NCBI RefSeq assembly: GCF_003628145.1
Contig: NZ_RBZV01000002.1
Location: forward strand, 372,001 to 436,000
DNA from: Trinickia fusca
GTDB taxonomy: Bacteria; Pseudomonadota; Gammaproteobacteria; Burkholderiales; Burkholderiaceae
Length of the DNA stretch: 64,000 nucleotides
Direction: 5' to 3'
Part shown: one piece after another, positions 35,211 to 43,784 of the stretch
How positions within the stretch are numbered: position 1 is the stretch's first letter
How the letters are laid out: every line of letters begins with the position of its first letter
Program-made: the position numbers and the translations under genes
Notes under the pieces: generated by a model
Seen by the model: only the letters and a program-made list of their open reading frames with translations
Databases searched by the model: none
Told to the model about the DNA's origin: nothing

Positions 35211-36134
35211 TTATCGCACCCCGCGCGACACCTCTTGTTTGCCACGCAAGAAATCGATGAACACCCGCAGCTTCGGCGGCATCTGCTTGCGGCTCGCCGT
35301 ATAGAGAAAAAAGCCTTCGAACATCGGGCACCAATCATCGAGCACACGCACGAGCCGGCCGTCGGCCAGTTGCTGCCGCACGTTGTCCTCGAACGCATGC
35401 AGCAGCCCCACACCCTCCTCAGCCGCCAGCACCATCGTGCGCAAGTCGTTCGTCACCAACGTCCCCCGCGTCTCCACGTCGAAGACACTCCCGGACTCAC
35501 CGGGCCGCGAGAACTCCCACCGATAAATGCCCCCGCCCGTGGAAAAGCGATAGCGCAGGCAATCGTGACGCACGAGATCGTCGGGCACCAGCGGCTTCGG
35601 ATACCGTGCGAAATAAGCGGGTGAGCCCGCTACGGCGATACGCAGTGCACCGGACAGCGGAATCGCCACCATATCGCGCGCCACCAGCTCGCCGATTCGG
35701 ATGCCGGCATCGAAACGGTCGCCGACAAGATCGGCCAACCCATCGTCGAGCGTCAATTCGAGCGCGATGCGTGGGTACGTGCGCGTGAACTCGGCCAAGT
35801 ACGGCATCACGAGCAGCTCGCACGCGGGGCGCGGCAAATTGATGCGCAGCGTCCCGGCCGGCTCGTCGCGTGCCTCGTCGAGCGTATCGAAGGCCAACTC
35901 GAGTTGCGCGAGCGCGGGCCGGATCTCGTCGAGAAACCGCGCGCCGGCCTCGGTCAGCGCGACGCGACGCGTTGTTCGGTTGAACAAGCGTACGTGCAGC
36001 CGCGTCTCGAGTCCGCGAATCGTCTGCGACAGCGCCGACGCCGACACCCCGCTTTCAGCCGCGGCGCGCGTGAAGCTTTCGTGCCTTGCGACGCTCGCGA
36101 AAGCGACGAGCGCTGGCAGATGAGCCGGGTCCAT
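35211..36134 (-). CDS. LysR-family transcriptional regulator
   Basis: 307 residues. The N-terminal winged helix-turn-helix (ESFTRAAAESGVSASALSQTI, then RLFNRTTRRVALTEAG) is typical LysR, followed by an effector-binding domain of the CrgA/DmlR-like branch. Start at ATG 36134 with GGAGGT just upstream; a longer start at 36164 is less likely. It is divergent from the aldo/keto reductase gene with a 125-base gap, the usual arrangement of a LysR protein and its target. Confidence 0.93.
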   Translation of the reverse strand: MDPAHLPALVAFASVARHESFTRAAAESGVSASALSQTIRGLETRLHVRLFNRTTRRVALTEAGARFLDEIRPALAQLELAFDTLDEARDEPAGTLRINLPRPACELLVMPYLAEFTRTYPRIALELTLDDGLADLVGDRFDAGIRIGELVARDMVAIPLSGALRIAVAGSPAYFARYPKPLVPDDLVRHDCLRYRFSTGGGIYRWEFSRPGESGSVFDVETRGTLVTNDLRTMVLAAEEGVGLLHAFEDNVRQQLADGRLVRVLDDWCPMFEGFFLYTASRKQMPPKLRVFIDFLRGKQEVSRGVR

Positions 36135-36259
36135 GCGACCTCCATTTGTGAAGCCATGCTTCATAATTCTTGCAGTCCGGCGCTATTTTTCCACAAAGCG
36201 AACGCGCGCAAGATACGCCCATCGATTCATTCGACTCGAATTCAATACGGAGAACGACC

Positions 36260-37384
36260 ATGACGATGGACCGCTACACCCTGCTCGGCCGCTCGGGCCT
36301 GCGCGTATCGCCGATTTCGCTCGGCACGATGACGTTCGGGACCGAATGGGGTTGGGGCGCGGACGAGGCGAACGCACAACGTCTGTTCGACATGTACGCC
36401 GACGCAGGCGGCAATTTCATCGATACCGCCGATCTCTATACCGAAGGCACGAGCGAACGCTGGCTCGGCAAATTCGTCGCGGCGCGCGGCCTGCGGGATC
36501 GCATGGTCATCGCGACCAAATACAGCTACAACGCCGAAGCCGGCAATCCGAACGCCGGCGGCAATCAACGCAAGAACTTCATGCGCGCGCTCGACGGTTC
36601 GCTCAAGCGCCTGGGCACCGACTACATCGACCTGTACTACCTGCACACATGGGATCGCATGACGCCCGTCGACGAAGTGATGCGCGCGATGGACGATGCC
36701 GTGCGAGCGGGCAAGATCCGCTACGTCGGACTCTCCGACACGCCGGCCTGGTTCGCGTCGCGCGCGCAGACGCTCGCGCAGTGGCGCGGCTTCGAACCCG
36801 TTGCGGCGATGCAGCTCGAATACTCGCTGGTCGAGCGCAACGCCGAGCACGAGTTCGCCGACTTGGCCGCAGAACTCGGCATGGGCCTGATTCCGTGGAG
36901 CCCGCTCGCCATGGGCCTGCTGTCGGGCAAGTACAAGCCCTCGCAAGGCGACAGCGCCAGCGTGGGCCGGCTCGAGACGGTGCGCGCCCAAAGCGCGGGC
37001 TCGGCGCCCCCGCCGGGCTTCGGCAAGCTGACCGAGCAGAACTTCCGCATCGTCGCCGAACTCGAGCGCGTCGCGCATGACGCGGGCCGTCCGATGGCTC
37101 AGGTCGCACTGAACTGGCTGTATCACAAGCGCGGCGTCTCGAGCATCATCGTGGGCGCGACCAAGCCCGAGCAGCTCGAGCAATCGATGCATGCGCTCGA
37201 CTTCACACTCGATCCCGAGCTGACGGCGCGGCTCGACGCCGTCTCGCAGCCGAGCCATCCGTTCCCGTACTACATGTTCGCGGACGGCCATCAGGCCCGC
37301 ATCCACGGCAATGTCGACGTTGCCAGCAAGCCGCGCGAATTCGACCGCCCCGTCCATGTGCCGGCGCCCGCCACCGGCGCCTGA
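36260..37384 (+). CDS. aldo/keto reductase
   Basis: 374-residue NADPH-dependent (beta/alpha)8-barrel reductase. The motifs are GTMTFG at the start, NFIDTADLYTEG with the catalytic Asp/Tyr, IATKYSY with the lysine, DLYYLHTWD with the histidine, and SSIIVGATKPEQLEQ for NADP binding. Substrate unknown; it is probably controlled by the divergent LysR gene. ATG 36260 is preceded by GGAG. Confidence 0.93.
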   Translation: MTMDRYTLLGRSGLRVSPISLGTMTFGTEWGWGADEANAQRLFDMYADAGGNFIDTADLYTEGTSERWLGKFVAARGLRDRMVIATKYSYNAEAGNPNAGGNQRKNFMRALDGSLKRLGTDYIDLYYLHTWDRMTPVDEVMRAMDDAVRAGKIRYVGLSDTPAWFASRAQTLAQWRGFEPVAAMQLEYSLVERNAEHEFADLAAELGMGLIPWSPLAMGLLSGKYKPSQGDSASVGRLETVRAQSAGSAPPPGFGKLTEQNFRIVAELERVAHDAGRPMAQVALNWLYHKRGVSSIIVGATKPEQLEQSMHALDFTLDPELTARLDAVSQPSHPFPYYMFADGHQARIHGNVDVASKPREFDRPVHVPAPATGA

Positions 37385-37625
37385 GTCCTGACCTAACCGT
37401 GCGCGGCGTGGGGCGCATGCCACGCGCCACGCACAGCGCGCCTCATACGGCTTGAGCAGCGTCTACCGCTTGTGCTTCGGACAAGCGTCGCCGTAGATGA
37501 CGGGTGGCTTCACGCAACGCGAACCATGGCTCTGCATCCAGCCGTGCTCCGTGAATGCGTAGCCTCAGAGCGTACTACCGCACAGACGGAGCGCCGACAA
37601 TCAACCAAGAGACACGGGCCGCGCG
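37385..37625. other. intergenic region
   Basis: No supported gene or RNA. The stretch continues weakly coding-like to 37901 if the doubtful 37626 frame is not real. Confidence 0.5.
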
Positions 37626-37862
37626 ATGAAATATCAGCGTGGCCGCTACCGGCACGTGCGGCTCAGCACGGAATCGCGTCACGCATGGCAGCACACTGCC
37701 TTGAAATACAAGCGGCACAAAGGCAAGCGCGCATTGGAAAGCAGCGGGAAAGCCGCTGAGAAGGGCTTGATTGACTTTCATCAACGGGGCTTCAAAGTCG
37801 GTTCGCGTGTGCCGTTAATGCAACAAAGGGTAAAAAAGCGATTCGGCGCTGGCAAGAAGTAA
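37626..37862 (+). CDS. doubtful small basic protein
   Basis: 78 residues, very Lys/Arg/His-rich (RHKGKRALESSGKAAEK, MQQRVKKRFGAGKK). No ribosome-binding site is visible ahead of the ATG and no family is recognised. Listed because its stop lies shortly before a better-supported small gene on the same strand. Confidence 0.25.
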   Translation: MKYQRGRYRHVRLSTESRHAWQHTALKYKRHKGKRALESSGKAAEKGLIDFHQRGFKVGSRVPLMQQRVKKRFGAGKK

Positions 37863-37901
37863 GAGCTGCGTCAGATAATCGGTTCGTGCCAGGAGAAAAT
37901 C

Positions 37902-38051
37902 ATGGATGCCAAGCCAACCAAAATTCCGCCCCCTGACAAAGTCGCGAGCCCCGATCAGGAACCCGTAGGCGTCGAGTTTTTGAGCGACCAATTGCCCGAA
38001 CACGTCCGCGCATTCTTCGACGAGCAACGCAAAACTTGCGAACCCAAGTAA
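37902..38051 (+). CDS. small acidic hypothetical protein
   Basis: 49 residues (MDAKPTKIPPPDKVASPDQE..., ending DEQRKTCEPK). A good AGGAG is present at 37891-37895, six bases before the ATG. The Pro-rich start and the amphipathic segment LPEHVRAFFDEQRK suggest a real short protein. Unknown function. Confidence 0.5.
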   Translation: MDAKPTKIPPPDKVASPDQEPVGVEFLSDQLPEHVRAFFDEQRKTCEPK

Positions 38052-38236
38052 GCGTGCACGGCGAGGCATTTGTACCGCGCAACGAATCGCACCGCGCCCG
38101 CCGCGTGCGCGCGGTGCTCACGCACGCACGCGGCGGCTAAGCCACGCACACGCGCGCTTCGCCCGCTGACGCGCCACTCGTTACAGCATTACGTCAGTGG
38201 CGTGCCCCCTCAGGCGCGCACATCTCTCCTCTCCCG

Positions 38237-38827
38237 ATGAAAACTCTGCTTCGCGTGGCCACATTGGCCATCTTCTCCATCACGCTCGGCGTTGCGTCCA
38301 ACCTCGCCCTCGCTGACGGCGACGACACCGCAATCATCAATCTCGTTGCCTTGGCGTCGCAGCGCCTGACGCTCGCCGTGCCCGTCGCGCAATGGAAGTG
38401 GGCGAACCACCGCCCGATCACCGATGCCCCGCGCGAAGCCGCCCTGCTTGGGGACGTCGAACAGCGAGCCCGCGCGGCTGGCATCGATCCGGCTTACGCC
38501 AGAGCGTTCTTCCAGGATCAAATCGACGCGAGCAAGCAGGTGCAAGCAGCACTGTTCGAATCGTGGCGCAAGTCGCGGGCACCAGCCGGCCCCGCGCCGG
38601 ACCTCGCCACCAGCACGCGGCCGCAACTCGACCAACTGACGCAGTCGATGCTCGCCGCGCTGGCGCGCGTGCAACCACTGCGCGACGCGCCTGATTGCCC
38701 GAGCCGGGTGGCTCGGAGTGTCGAAAGCTGGAAAACGCTGACGCGTTACGATTCGAGCACGCTGCCAGCCCTATCGCGAGCGCTTGCACACGTGTGCTCG
38801 GCCGGCGGCATGGGCAGCGTCGGTTAG
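38237..38827 (+). CDS. secreted chorismate mutase (AroQ-gamma type)
   Basis: 196 residues. A signal peptide (TLAIFSITLGVASNLALA) is followed by a mostly helical chorismate mutase domain: LVALASQRLTLAVPVAQWKW near residue 36, then ARAFFQDQIDASKQVQ and a C-terminal helix with two cysteines (DCPSRV and HVCSAG). The pattern matches the exported, dimeric AroQ-gamma enzymes of pathogens and symbionts. It converts chorismate to prephenate in the periplasm or outside the cell; why is unclear. Confidence 0.85.
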   Translation: MKTLLRVATLAIFSITLGVASNLALADGDDTAIINLVALASQRLTLAVPVAQWKWANHRPITDAPREAALLGDVEQRARAAGIDPAYARAFFQDQIDASKQVQAALFESWRKSRAPAGPAPDLATSTRPQLDQLTQSMLAALARVQPLRDAPDCPSRVARSVESWKTLTRYDSSTLPALSRALAHVCSAGGMGSVG

Positions 38828-38829
38828 CG

Positions 38830-39972
38830 TTAGAGGACGGCGGCAGCACCCCGCCCTGCGAGCGTCGTCACACGCAACCCGCGTGCGAGATGACTCTGCA
38901 AGATGCGGTAGGTCGAGAGCTCGAAGGCCGGCTCGACATGCGCAGCCGCGAGCTCGGTGGCTTGCTCGAGCGATGCGGCCGAACCCAGATAGCGCCATCG
39001 GTCGACGACATGATAGAGGCCTGCCCCCTCGTCCTCCTCGCGCTCTTCGATCGCGATCGGGCCGTCGAACGGCCACGGGGCGTCGGTCGGGTCCCCACGG
39101 CTGACGCGCGGCACACGATTGTGCGCGGGGCGCAGCGTCGCGACCCACTGGGCTTCGGCCAGCAACGCGCCGAGCTCCCCTCCCGTTGCACGCCATTCGA
39201 CACGCCGCACTTGCTGCGCCAGGCGCACCTCACGCGCGGAACGGCGCTCGCCGACCAGATGCGCACGCACGCGCTGACGCAGGCGGACACTGCGGCCTAC
39301 GAATAGCGGCGCGTCCGCCTCGCCATAGAACGCGTACACGCCGCAGCCGGCTGGAGCGGTGTCGATGAAATCCTCGGTGATCTCACCGGCGATCCGGTAA
39401 CGACGCACGGTGCGCTCGATTTTCTCGCGCAGGACATCGACGGGCCACAGACTGTGCAGGCACTGCCAAAACTGCCACAGCAGGTCGGCGTCGGCCAACG
39501 CACGGTGACGTGCAAGCGGTATGAGCGAATGGCGCCCAATCAGCGCGTCGAGGCCGTGTCGCTTCTCATCCGGAGAAAGCGCACGTGAAAGCCGCACCGT
39601 GCACAGTACGTCGGGGTTGAAGGCCAGACCCGCGCGCCGGAACTCGGTACGTAGAAAGCCGCGATCGAAACTTGCATTGTGCGCAATGAACAGCTTGCCG
39701 TTCAGGCGCTCGAGCAACTCGGGCGCGATCGCCGCGAACGTCGGCGCGCCGCGCACCATGTCGTCGGTGATGCCGGTGAGCTGCTGGATGAAAGGTGGGA
39801 TGGGCTGGCCGGGATCGACGAGCGTGCTCCAGCGCGAGATACCCTGCGGGCCGGCTTCCACGACGCCGATTTCGGTGATCCGGTGGTCCGTAACGGAGCC
39901 TCCGGTCGTTTCGAGGTCGACGAAGACGATGGGCGTATCGATTGCCGGGCTCGGCAAATACTGATCAGACAT
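38830..39972 (-). CDS. DnaQ-like 3'-5' exonuclease fused to a GIY-YIG nuclease domain
   Basis: 380 residues. Residues 1 to about 180 are a DEDDh exonuclease: Exo I VFVDLETTGG, Exo II FIAHNASFDRGFL and Exo III HRALADADLLW. Residues from about 200 are a UvrC/Cho-type GIY-YIG domain with CGVYAFYGEADAPLFVGRSV and LLAEAQWVATLRPAHN. The same fusion is seen in many Burkholderiales and suggests a DNA repair role like that of Cho. Start at ATG 39972 (MSDQYLPSP); upstream residues in frame are not conserved in type. Confidence 0.9.
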   Translation of the reverse strand: MSDQYLPSPAIDTPIVFVDLETTGGSVTDHRITEIGVVEAGPQGISRWSTLVDPGQPIPPFIQQLTGITDDMVRGAPTFAAIAPELLERLNGKLFIAHNASFDRGFLRTEFRRAGLAFNPDVLCTVRLSRALSPDEKRHGLDALIGRHSLIPLARHRALADADLLWQFWQCLHSLWPVDVLREKIERTVRRYRIAGEITEDFIDTAPAGCGVYAFYGEADAPLFVGRSVRLRQRVRAHLVGERRSAREVRLAQQVRRVEWRATGGELGALLAEAQWVATLRPAHNRVPRVSRGDPTDAPWPFDGPIAIEEREEDEGAGLYHVVDRWRYLGSAASLEQATELAAAHVEPAFELSTYRILQSHLARGLRVTTLAGRGAAAVL

Positions 39973-40092
39973 GAACAAAGGCGCTCGGGTGCTTCGATGG
40001 ACGAAGTATGCACCACGAGCGCCTGCTGAACGATGCTCGGCCGCGCCCCCTTGTTCGCGCAAGGGCAAGATCGCGGCCCGCCGCGATAGCAA

Positions 40093-40296
40093 TCAGATCG
40101 GACGAATGTTCGCCGCCTGCTTGCCCTTCGGGCCAGTTTTCACGTCGAATTGGACGCGTTGGTTTTCCTTCAAAGACTTAAAGCCTTCGACTTGAATTTC
40201 GGAGAAATGCGCAAACAAATCCTCGCCGCCCTTGTCGGATGTAATAAAGCCAAAGCCTTTAGCATCGTTGAACCATTTGACGATACCAGTTTCCAT
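40093..40296 (-). CDS. cspA: cold-shock protein, CspA family
   Basis: 67-residue OB-fold protein with RNP1 KGFGFI and RNP2 [22 protein letters not shown] at the start. Binds single-stranded RNA and melts secondary structure at low temperature. A TTATAAA-like -10 box read on the minus strand at about 40423-40430 implies a leader of around 120 bases, like the long, structured leaders of cold-inducible csp genes. Confidence 0.96.
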   Translation of the reverse strand: METGIVKWFNDAKGFGFITSDKGGEDLFAHFSEIQVEGFKSLKENQRVQFDVKTGPKGKQAANIRPI

Positions 40297-40672
40297 AGTA
40301 CAGATTCCCTCGAAATTTTTAATAGACGGGCAGCGCCCCCAACCGAACCCCGAACTCTCACGAGCCGCACCACAGTCTCTCTACCTGCAACACGAACACT
40401 GGGTAAATCCGGCGCTGCTTTTATAAATGTAAGAACAAGTACCCGTCAAGAACTTTTTCATTTAACGCCGATAGCGTCCAATCATTACGCATCCGATGAG
40501 ACAAAATGGCCAAGTGAGAGTCATTATTACCTGAACGACTTCAACAAAATGACCGGCCGCGAAAAATATACCGACCTCCCAACCCCTACGAAAGGTAAGT
40601 AGTAATCCGGGGTTGCTTGGTGGAGGCCGGGCGGCGATGATCTTCGATAGCAGAAATCCGCCGGAGATCGCT
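40297..40672. other. cspA leader and intergenic region
   Basis: The first 120 or so bases are probably the cspA 5' leader (minus strand). The rest is AT-richer and I see no gene in it. Confidence 0.45.
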
Positions 40673-40939
40673 ATGCCGATCGCAATTCTCAGACGTTTCG
40701 CCGCCCGCCTCGGGCGGTGGGTGCATGCTACACCGGCACGAATTAATCCGACGAAAGAGGTCTCCACTCTATTGGATATTGACCCTTTTTGGCATGGCGA
40801 TCATTGGCAGAATCTGTTGGCCTCGCCGATGGACGCACGGCATTATGTAATGGAAGATTGGGCGGTACCGTTTTCTGAAGAAAACCAATCTTCTATTCCG
40901 TCGCCCCGTGATCGACGAATTCAACGACGTTCACATTGA
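40673..40939 (+). CDS. hypothetical protein
   Basis: 88 residues from ATG 40673 (MPIAILRRFAARLGRW), with GGAG six bases upstream. The aromatic middle (LLDIDPFWHGDHWQNLLASP) is not one I can place in a family. The last 25 residues are polar. An isolated gene in an AT-richer stretch between cspA and the porin. Confidence 0.45.
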   Translation: MPIAILRRFAARLGRWVHATPARINPTKEVSTLLDIDPFWHGDHWQNLLASPMDARHYVMEDWAVPFSEENQSSIPSPRDRRIQRRSH

Positions 40940-40971
40940 AGTCATTGCAATCCATACAGCTGACGGCTAGA

Positions 40972-41063
40972 AATAAAAAAAGCGCGGCAGGAAGCCGCGC
41001 CAAGGTCTGGAGACTCTTTTTCAGATGAAAAAGTCTGCTTGAAAGGCAGAACCGGCAGTATAG
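40972..41063 (-). ncRNA. candidate small RNA with terminator
   Basis: On the minus strand there is a TATACT -10 box (41058-41063 reversed), then a hairpin at 41012-41035 with a 7-bp core, then a 7-bp GC stem (40982-40988 with 40994-41000) followed by a run of T (40972-40981 reversed). Promoter, hairpin and intrinsic terminator within about 80 bases and no coding sequence is the layout of a small RNA. Confidence 0.55.
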
Positions 41064-41472
41064 ACGCAAATGGAATAGGCCCACGGCGGCCGCGACGGAC
41101 ACTATCTCTAAAACTTCAATAATCCGTCACAAAACAGACTCATTCTTGTGATAATCGCGCTGCTTGCTGTGTCTTAAATGCAACAGCAAGAATCGCGAGC
41201 GCGGCGATCGACATCACAAAAATGGTCACAATCCATTGATTTGTAAGGATTTTTAGCTATTTCCAAGGCGTTTCGCAAATAAAAATACAATATTGCACAA
41301 AACGAAATAGCCTCCTGACCCGTAACATCTCTTACACTCAGCCCCGTTCGGAAATGGCGTGTAACGATTAGACGTACCTGCACGTCCCCTGCGGAGCCAC
41401 CGGCATCGCGCTACACCGGCCACAGGCGTCTCCGAAGCAGTAAACAAATTTCCCGTTCTGGAGTGTTTAAAG
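41064..41472. other. AT-rich porin upstream region
   Basis: About 400 bases without a gene, markedly AT-richer than the surroundings, ahead of the porin. It should hold the porin promoter and possibly OmpR-like sites; candidate -10 boxes such as GATAAT near 41150 cannot be ranked by eye. Confidence 0.5.
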
Positions 41473-42609
41473 ATGAAGAAGACTCTTCTGGTCGGCGCCC
41501 TCACCGGCGTCTTCGCGACGATGGCCCACGCACAAAGCAGCGTCACGCTGTATGGCTTGATCGACGCGGGCATCACCTACACGAACAACCAAGGTGGCCA
41601 CGCCAACTGGCAACAGTCGAGCGGCACGATCAACGGCAGCCGTTGGGGCATCCGTGGTAGCGAAGACCTGGGCGGCGGCCTGAAAGCCATTTTCGTGTTG
41701 GAAAACGGCTTCAAGATCAATGATGGCTCGCTGGGTCAAGGCAGCCGCGAGTTCGGCCGTCAAGCGTTCGTCGGCCTGGCGAGCGACCAGTTCGGTAGCG
41801 TTACGCTCGGCCGTCAATATGACAGCGTCGTCGACTATCTCGCGCCGCTGTCGGCAACGGGCACGCAATATGGTGGCACGCAGTTCGCACACCCGTTCGA
41901 TAACGACAACCTGAACAACACGTTCCGCGTCAACAACGCGGTCAAGTTCTCGAGCGCCAACTACGCAGGTCTGAAGTTCGGCGGCCTGTACTCGTTCTCG
42001 AACACGGCCGGTCAGTTTGCAAACAACCGCCTGTACAGCTTCGGCGCTTCGTATAACTACGGTGGCTTGAACGTCGCGGCTGCTTACCTGCAACTCGACA
42101 ACGACAATCCGACCACGGTTGCGAACGCGAACGCGAGCGGTTCGGTGGTCAACGACAGCCAAACGCTGATGGCCGGCCGTCAACGCACGTACGGTGCAGG
42201 CGTGAACTACACGTTCGGGCCGGCAACGGCTGGCGTGGTGATCACCCAAACGCGCCTGAGCAACGCCACGCAACTCTCCGCCGGCGGCGTGAAGACCTCG
42301 CTGGGCGGCAACAGCGTCCGCTTCACCAACTATGAAGTGAACGGCCGCTACATGCTGACGCCGGCGCTGAGCCTCTCGGCTGCGTACACGTACACGGCTG
42401 GCCGAATCGGTGGCCAAAGCCCGAATTGGAACCAGTTCAGCCTGCAAACGGACTACTTGCTGTCCAAGCGCACGGACGTGTACCTGTCGGGTGAATTCCA
42501 GCACGTGGCTGCAAACGGCACGGGCGTCACCGCCGAAATCAACAACCTGGCTGCTTCGTCGAACAGCAAGCAGGTCGTTGTGAACGCCGGTATCCGTCAC
42601 CGCTTCTAA
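41473..42609 (+). CDS. general outer-membrane porin (Burkholderia type, Porin_4)
   Basis: 378 residues with a signal peptide ending AMAHA, then QSSVTLYGLIDAGITYTNN, SRWGIRGSEDLGGGLKAIF and FVGLASDQFGSVTLGRQYD, the standard opening of the Gram-negative 16-strand trimeric porins; the C-terminus is GIRHRF with the terminal Phe needed for barrel assembly. Highly expressed type: codon choice is strongly biased and a good terminator follows. Gives diffusion of small solutes across the outer membrane. Confidence 0.95.
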   Translation: MKKTLLVGALTGVFATMAHAQSSVTLYGLIDAGITYTNNQGGHANWQQSSGTINGSRWGIRGSEDLGGGLKAIFVLENGFKINDGSLGQGSREFGRQAFVGLASDQFGSVTLGRQYDSVVDYLAPLSATGTQYGGTQFAHPFDNDNLNNTFRVNNAVKFSSANYAGLKFGGLYSFSNTAGQFANNRLYSFGASYNYGGLNVAAAYLQLDNDNPTTVANANASGSVVNDSQTLMAGRQRTYGAGVNYTFGPATAGVVITQTRLSNATQLSAGGVKTSLGGNSVRFTNYEVNGRYMLTPALSLSAAYTYTAGRIGGQSPNWNQFSLQTDYLLSKRTDVYLSGEFQHVAANGTGVTAEINNLAASSNSKQVVVNAGIRHRF

Positions 42610-42655
42610 TACGGTCTCGGTATCTAATACGAACTGAAGACTCAGCAGTAAATTC

Positions 42656-42682
42656 AAAGGCGCCGCTTGCGGCGCCTTTTTT
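42656..42682 (+). terminator. terminator after the porin gene
   Basis: Stem AAAGGCGCC (42656-42664) with GGCGCCTTT (42671-42679) around GCTTGC, followed by further T residues. Confidence 0.92.
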
Positions 42683-42732
42683 TATGCGCATCGACGTGCA
42701 AGTCGACGCACCAGCCGAAGCACGAGTCTAAA

Positions 42733-43293
42733 TCAGCCCGCAGCCGGATAGCGCACGTCGAGCACGTCGATCTGCTCGGGTCCGGCAGGCGTGTGCAGCG
42801 TCACCCCATCGCCGATCTTCGCCTTCAGCAAGGCACGCGCAATCGGCGAAATCCAGCTGACGTGCCCCAGATCGAGGTCGACCTCGTCGACGCCGACGAT
42901 CGTGACCGTATGCACCTCCCCGTCTTCCGTCGAATAGTCGACGGTCGCGCCGAAAAACACTTGGTCGACGTTTTCCTGCTTGCTGCTGTCGACGACCTCG
43001 GCCAGATCGAGACGCTTGGTCAAAAAACGAATGCGCCGGTCGATCTCACGCAGGCGCCGCTTGCCGTAGATGTAGTCGCCGTTCTCCGAGCGATCGCCGT
43101 TCGATGCAGCCCAAGAGACGAGCCGCACGACCTCGGGCCGCGCCTCGTCGATCAGATGCAGCAACTCGTCGCGCAACCGCTTGTGCCCTGCGGGCGTAAT
43201 GTAGTTCTTCGCGCCAGCCGGTATCGCAGGCTGCCCGACATCGAGATCATCGTCGGCGTCGTCGCTCGACTCTTTGACAAAGGCTTTGTTCAT
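42733..43293 (-). CDS. greB: transcription elongation factor GreB
   Basis: 186 residues. The N-terminal coiled coil carries the acidic tip motif ENGDYIYGKRRLREID typical of GreB, and the C-terminal FKBP-like domain ends in SPIARALLKAKIGD. Rescues backtracked RNA polymerase by stimulating RNA cleavage. ATG at 43293; the frame extends four codons upstream to a GTG-like start that I do not prefer. Confidence 0.95.
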   Translation of the reverse strand: MNKAFVKESSDDADDDLDVGQPAIPAGAKNYITPAGHKRLRDELLHLIDEARPEVVRLVSWAASNGDRSENGDYIYGKRRLREIDRRIRFLTKRLDLAEVVDSSKQENVDQVFFGATVDYSTEDGEVHTVTIVGVDEVDLDLGHVSWISPIARALLKAKIGDGVTLHTPAGPEQIDVLDVRYPAAG

Positions 43294-43409
43294 GATGCCA
43301 ACCACCGCAATCCAATCAATCTTTAAGCGTACACGATCCCGTTCATCACAAGAAAGTCATCAAACATCTTCCCTTCCCCGAAAACTTTGCTATAATCTCA
43401 CTTCTGCGT

Positions 43410-43486
43410 GCGGCTGTAGCTCAGTTGGATAGAGTACTTGGCTACGAACCAAGGGGTCGTGGGTTCGAATCCTGCCAGCCGCGCCA
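43410..43486 (+). tRNA. tRNA-Arg(ACG), copy 1
   Basis: 77 bases with encoded CCA. Acceptor GCGGCTG pairs with CAGCCGC; the loop CTACGAA gives anticodon ACG (read as ICG), decoding CGU/CGC/CGA. A TATAAT box lies at 43391-43396. Confidence 0.96.
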
Positions 43487-43547
43487 CTTATTTTGAGAGT
43501 CTTCCCAACCGAAGGCGCTTCTGTGTCAAAGTAGTACCGCTTTGCGT

Positions 43548-43624
43548 GCGGCTGTAGCTCAGTTGGATAGAGTACTTGGCTACGAACCAAGGGGTCGTGG
43601 GTTCGAATCCTGCCAGCCGCGCCA
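43548..43624 (+). tRNA. tRNA-Arg(ACG), copy 2
   Basis: Identical in sequence to copy 1, 61 bases downstream. The spacer differs, so the unit duplicated is the tRNA with a few flanking bases. It is followed by a terminator. Confidence 0.96.
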
Positions 43625-43633
43625 TTTATGTCG

Positions 43634-43660
43634 AAGGGCCTTCCAATCGGAAGGCCCTTT
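43634..43660 (+). terminator. terminator after the tRNA-Arg pair
   Basis: 11-bp perfect stem (43634-43644 with 43649-43659), loop AATC, then TTTGCTTTT. Confidence 0.88.
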
Positions 43661-43784
43661 GCTTTTGTGCCGCCGCTTTCCTTTCTCTAGCGCTACGTGC
43701 ACATACGCCGGTGCGTCGCGCTAGCGCTAGCAAACCGCCCGCCCGCATCAAACCTTGCGCGGCAGGCGGCTCCACCCTCACCAA

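Noticed and set aside
40893..41102. Minus-strand 69-codon frame
   Set aside because: Better explained as the small RNA candidate: the frame crosses the terminator stem and poly-T and has no start signals.
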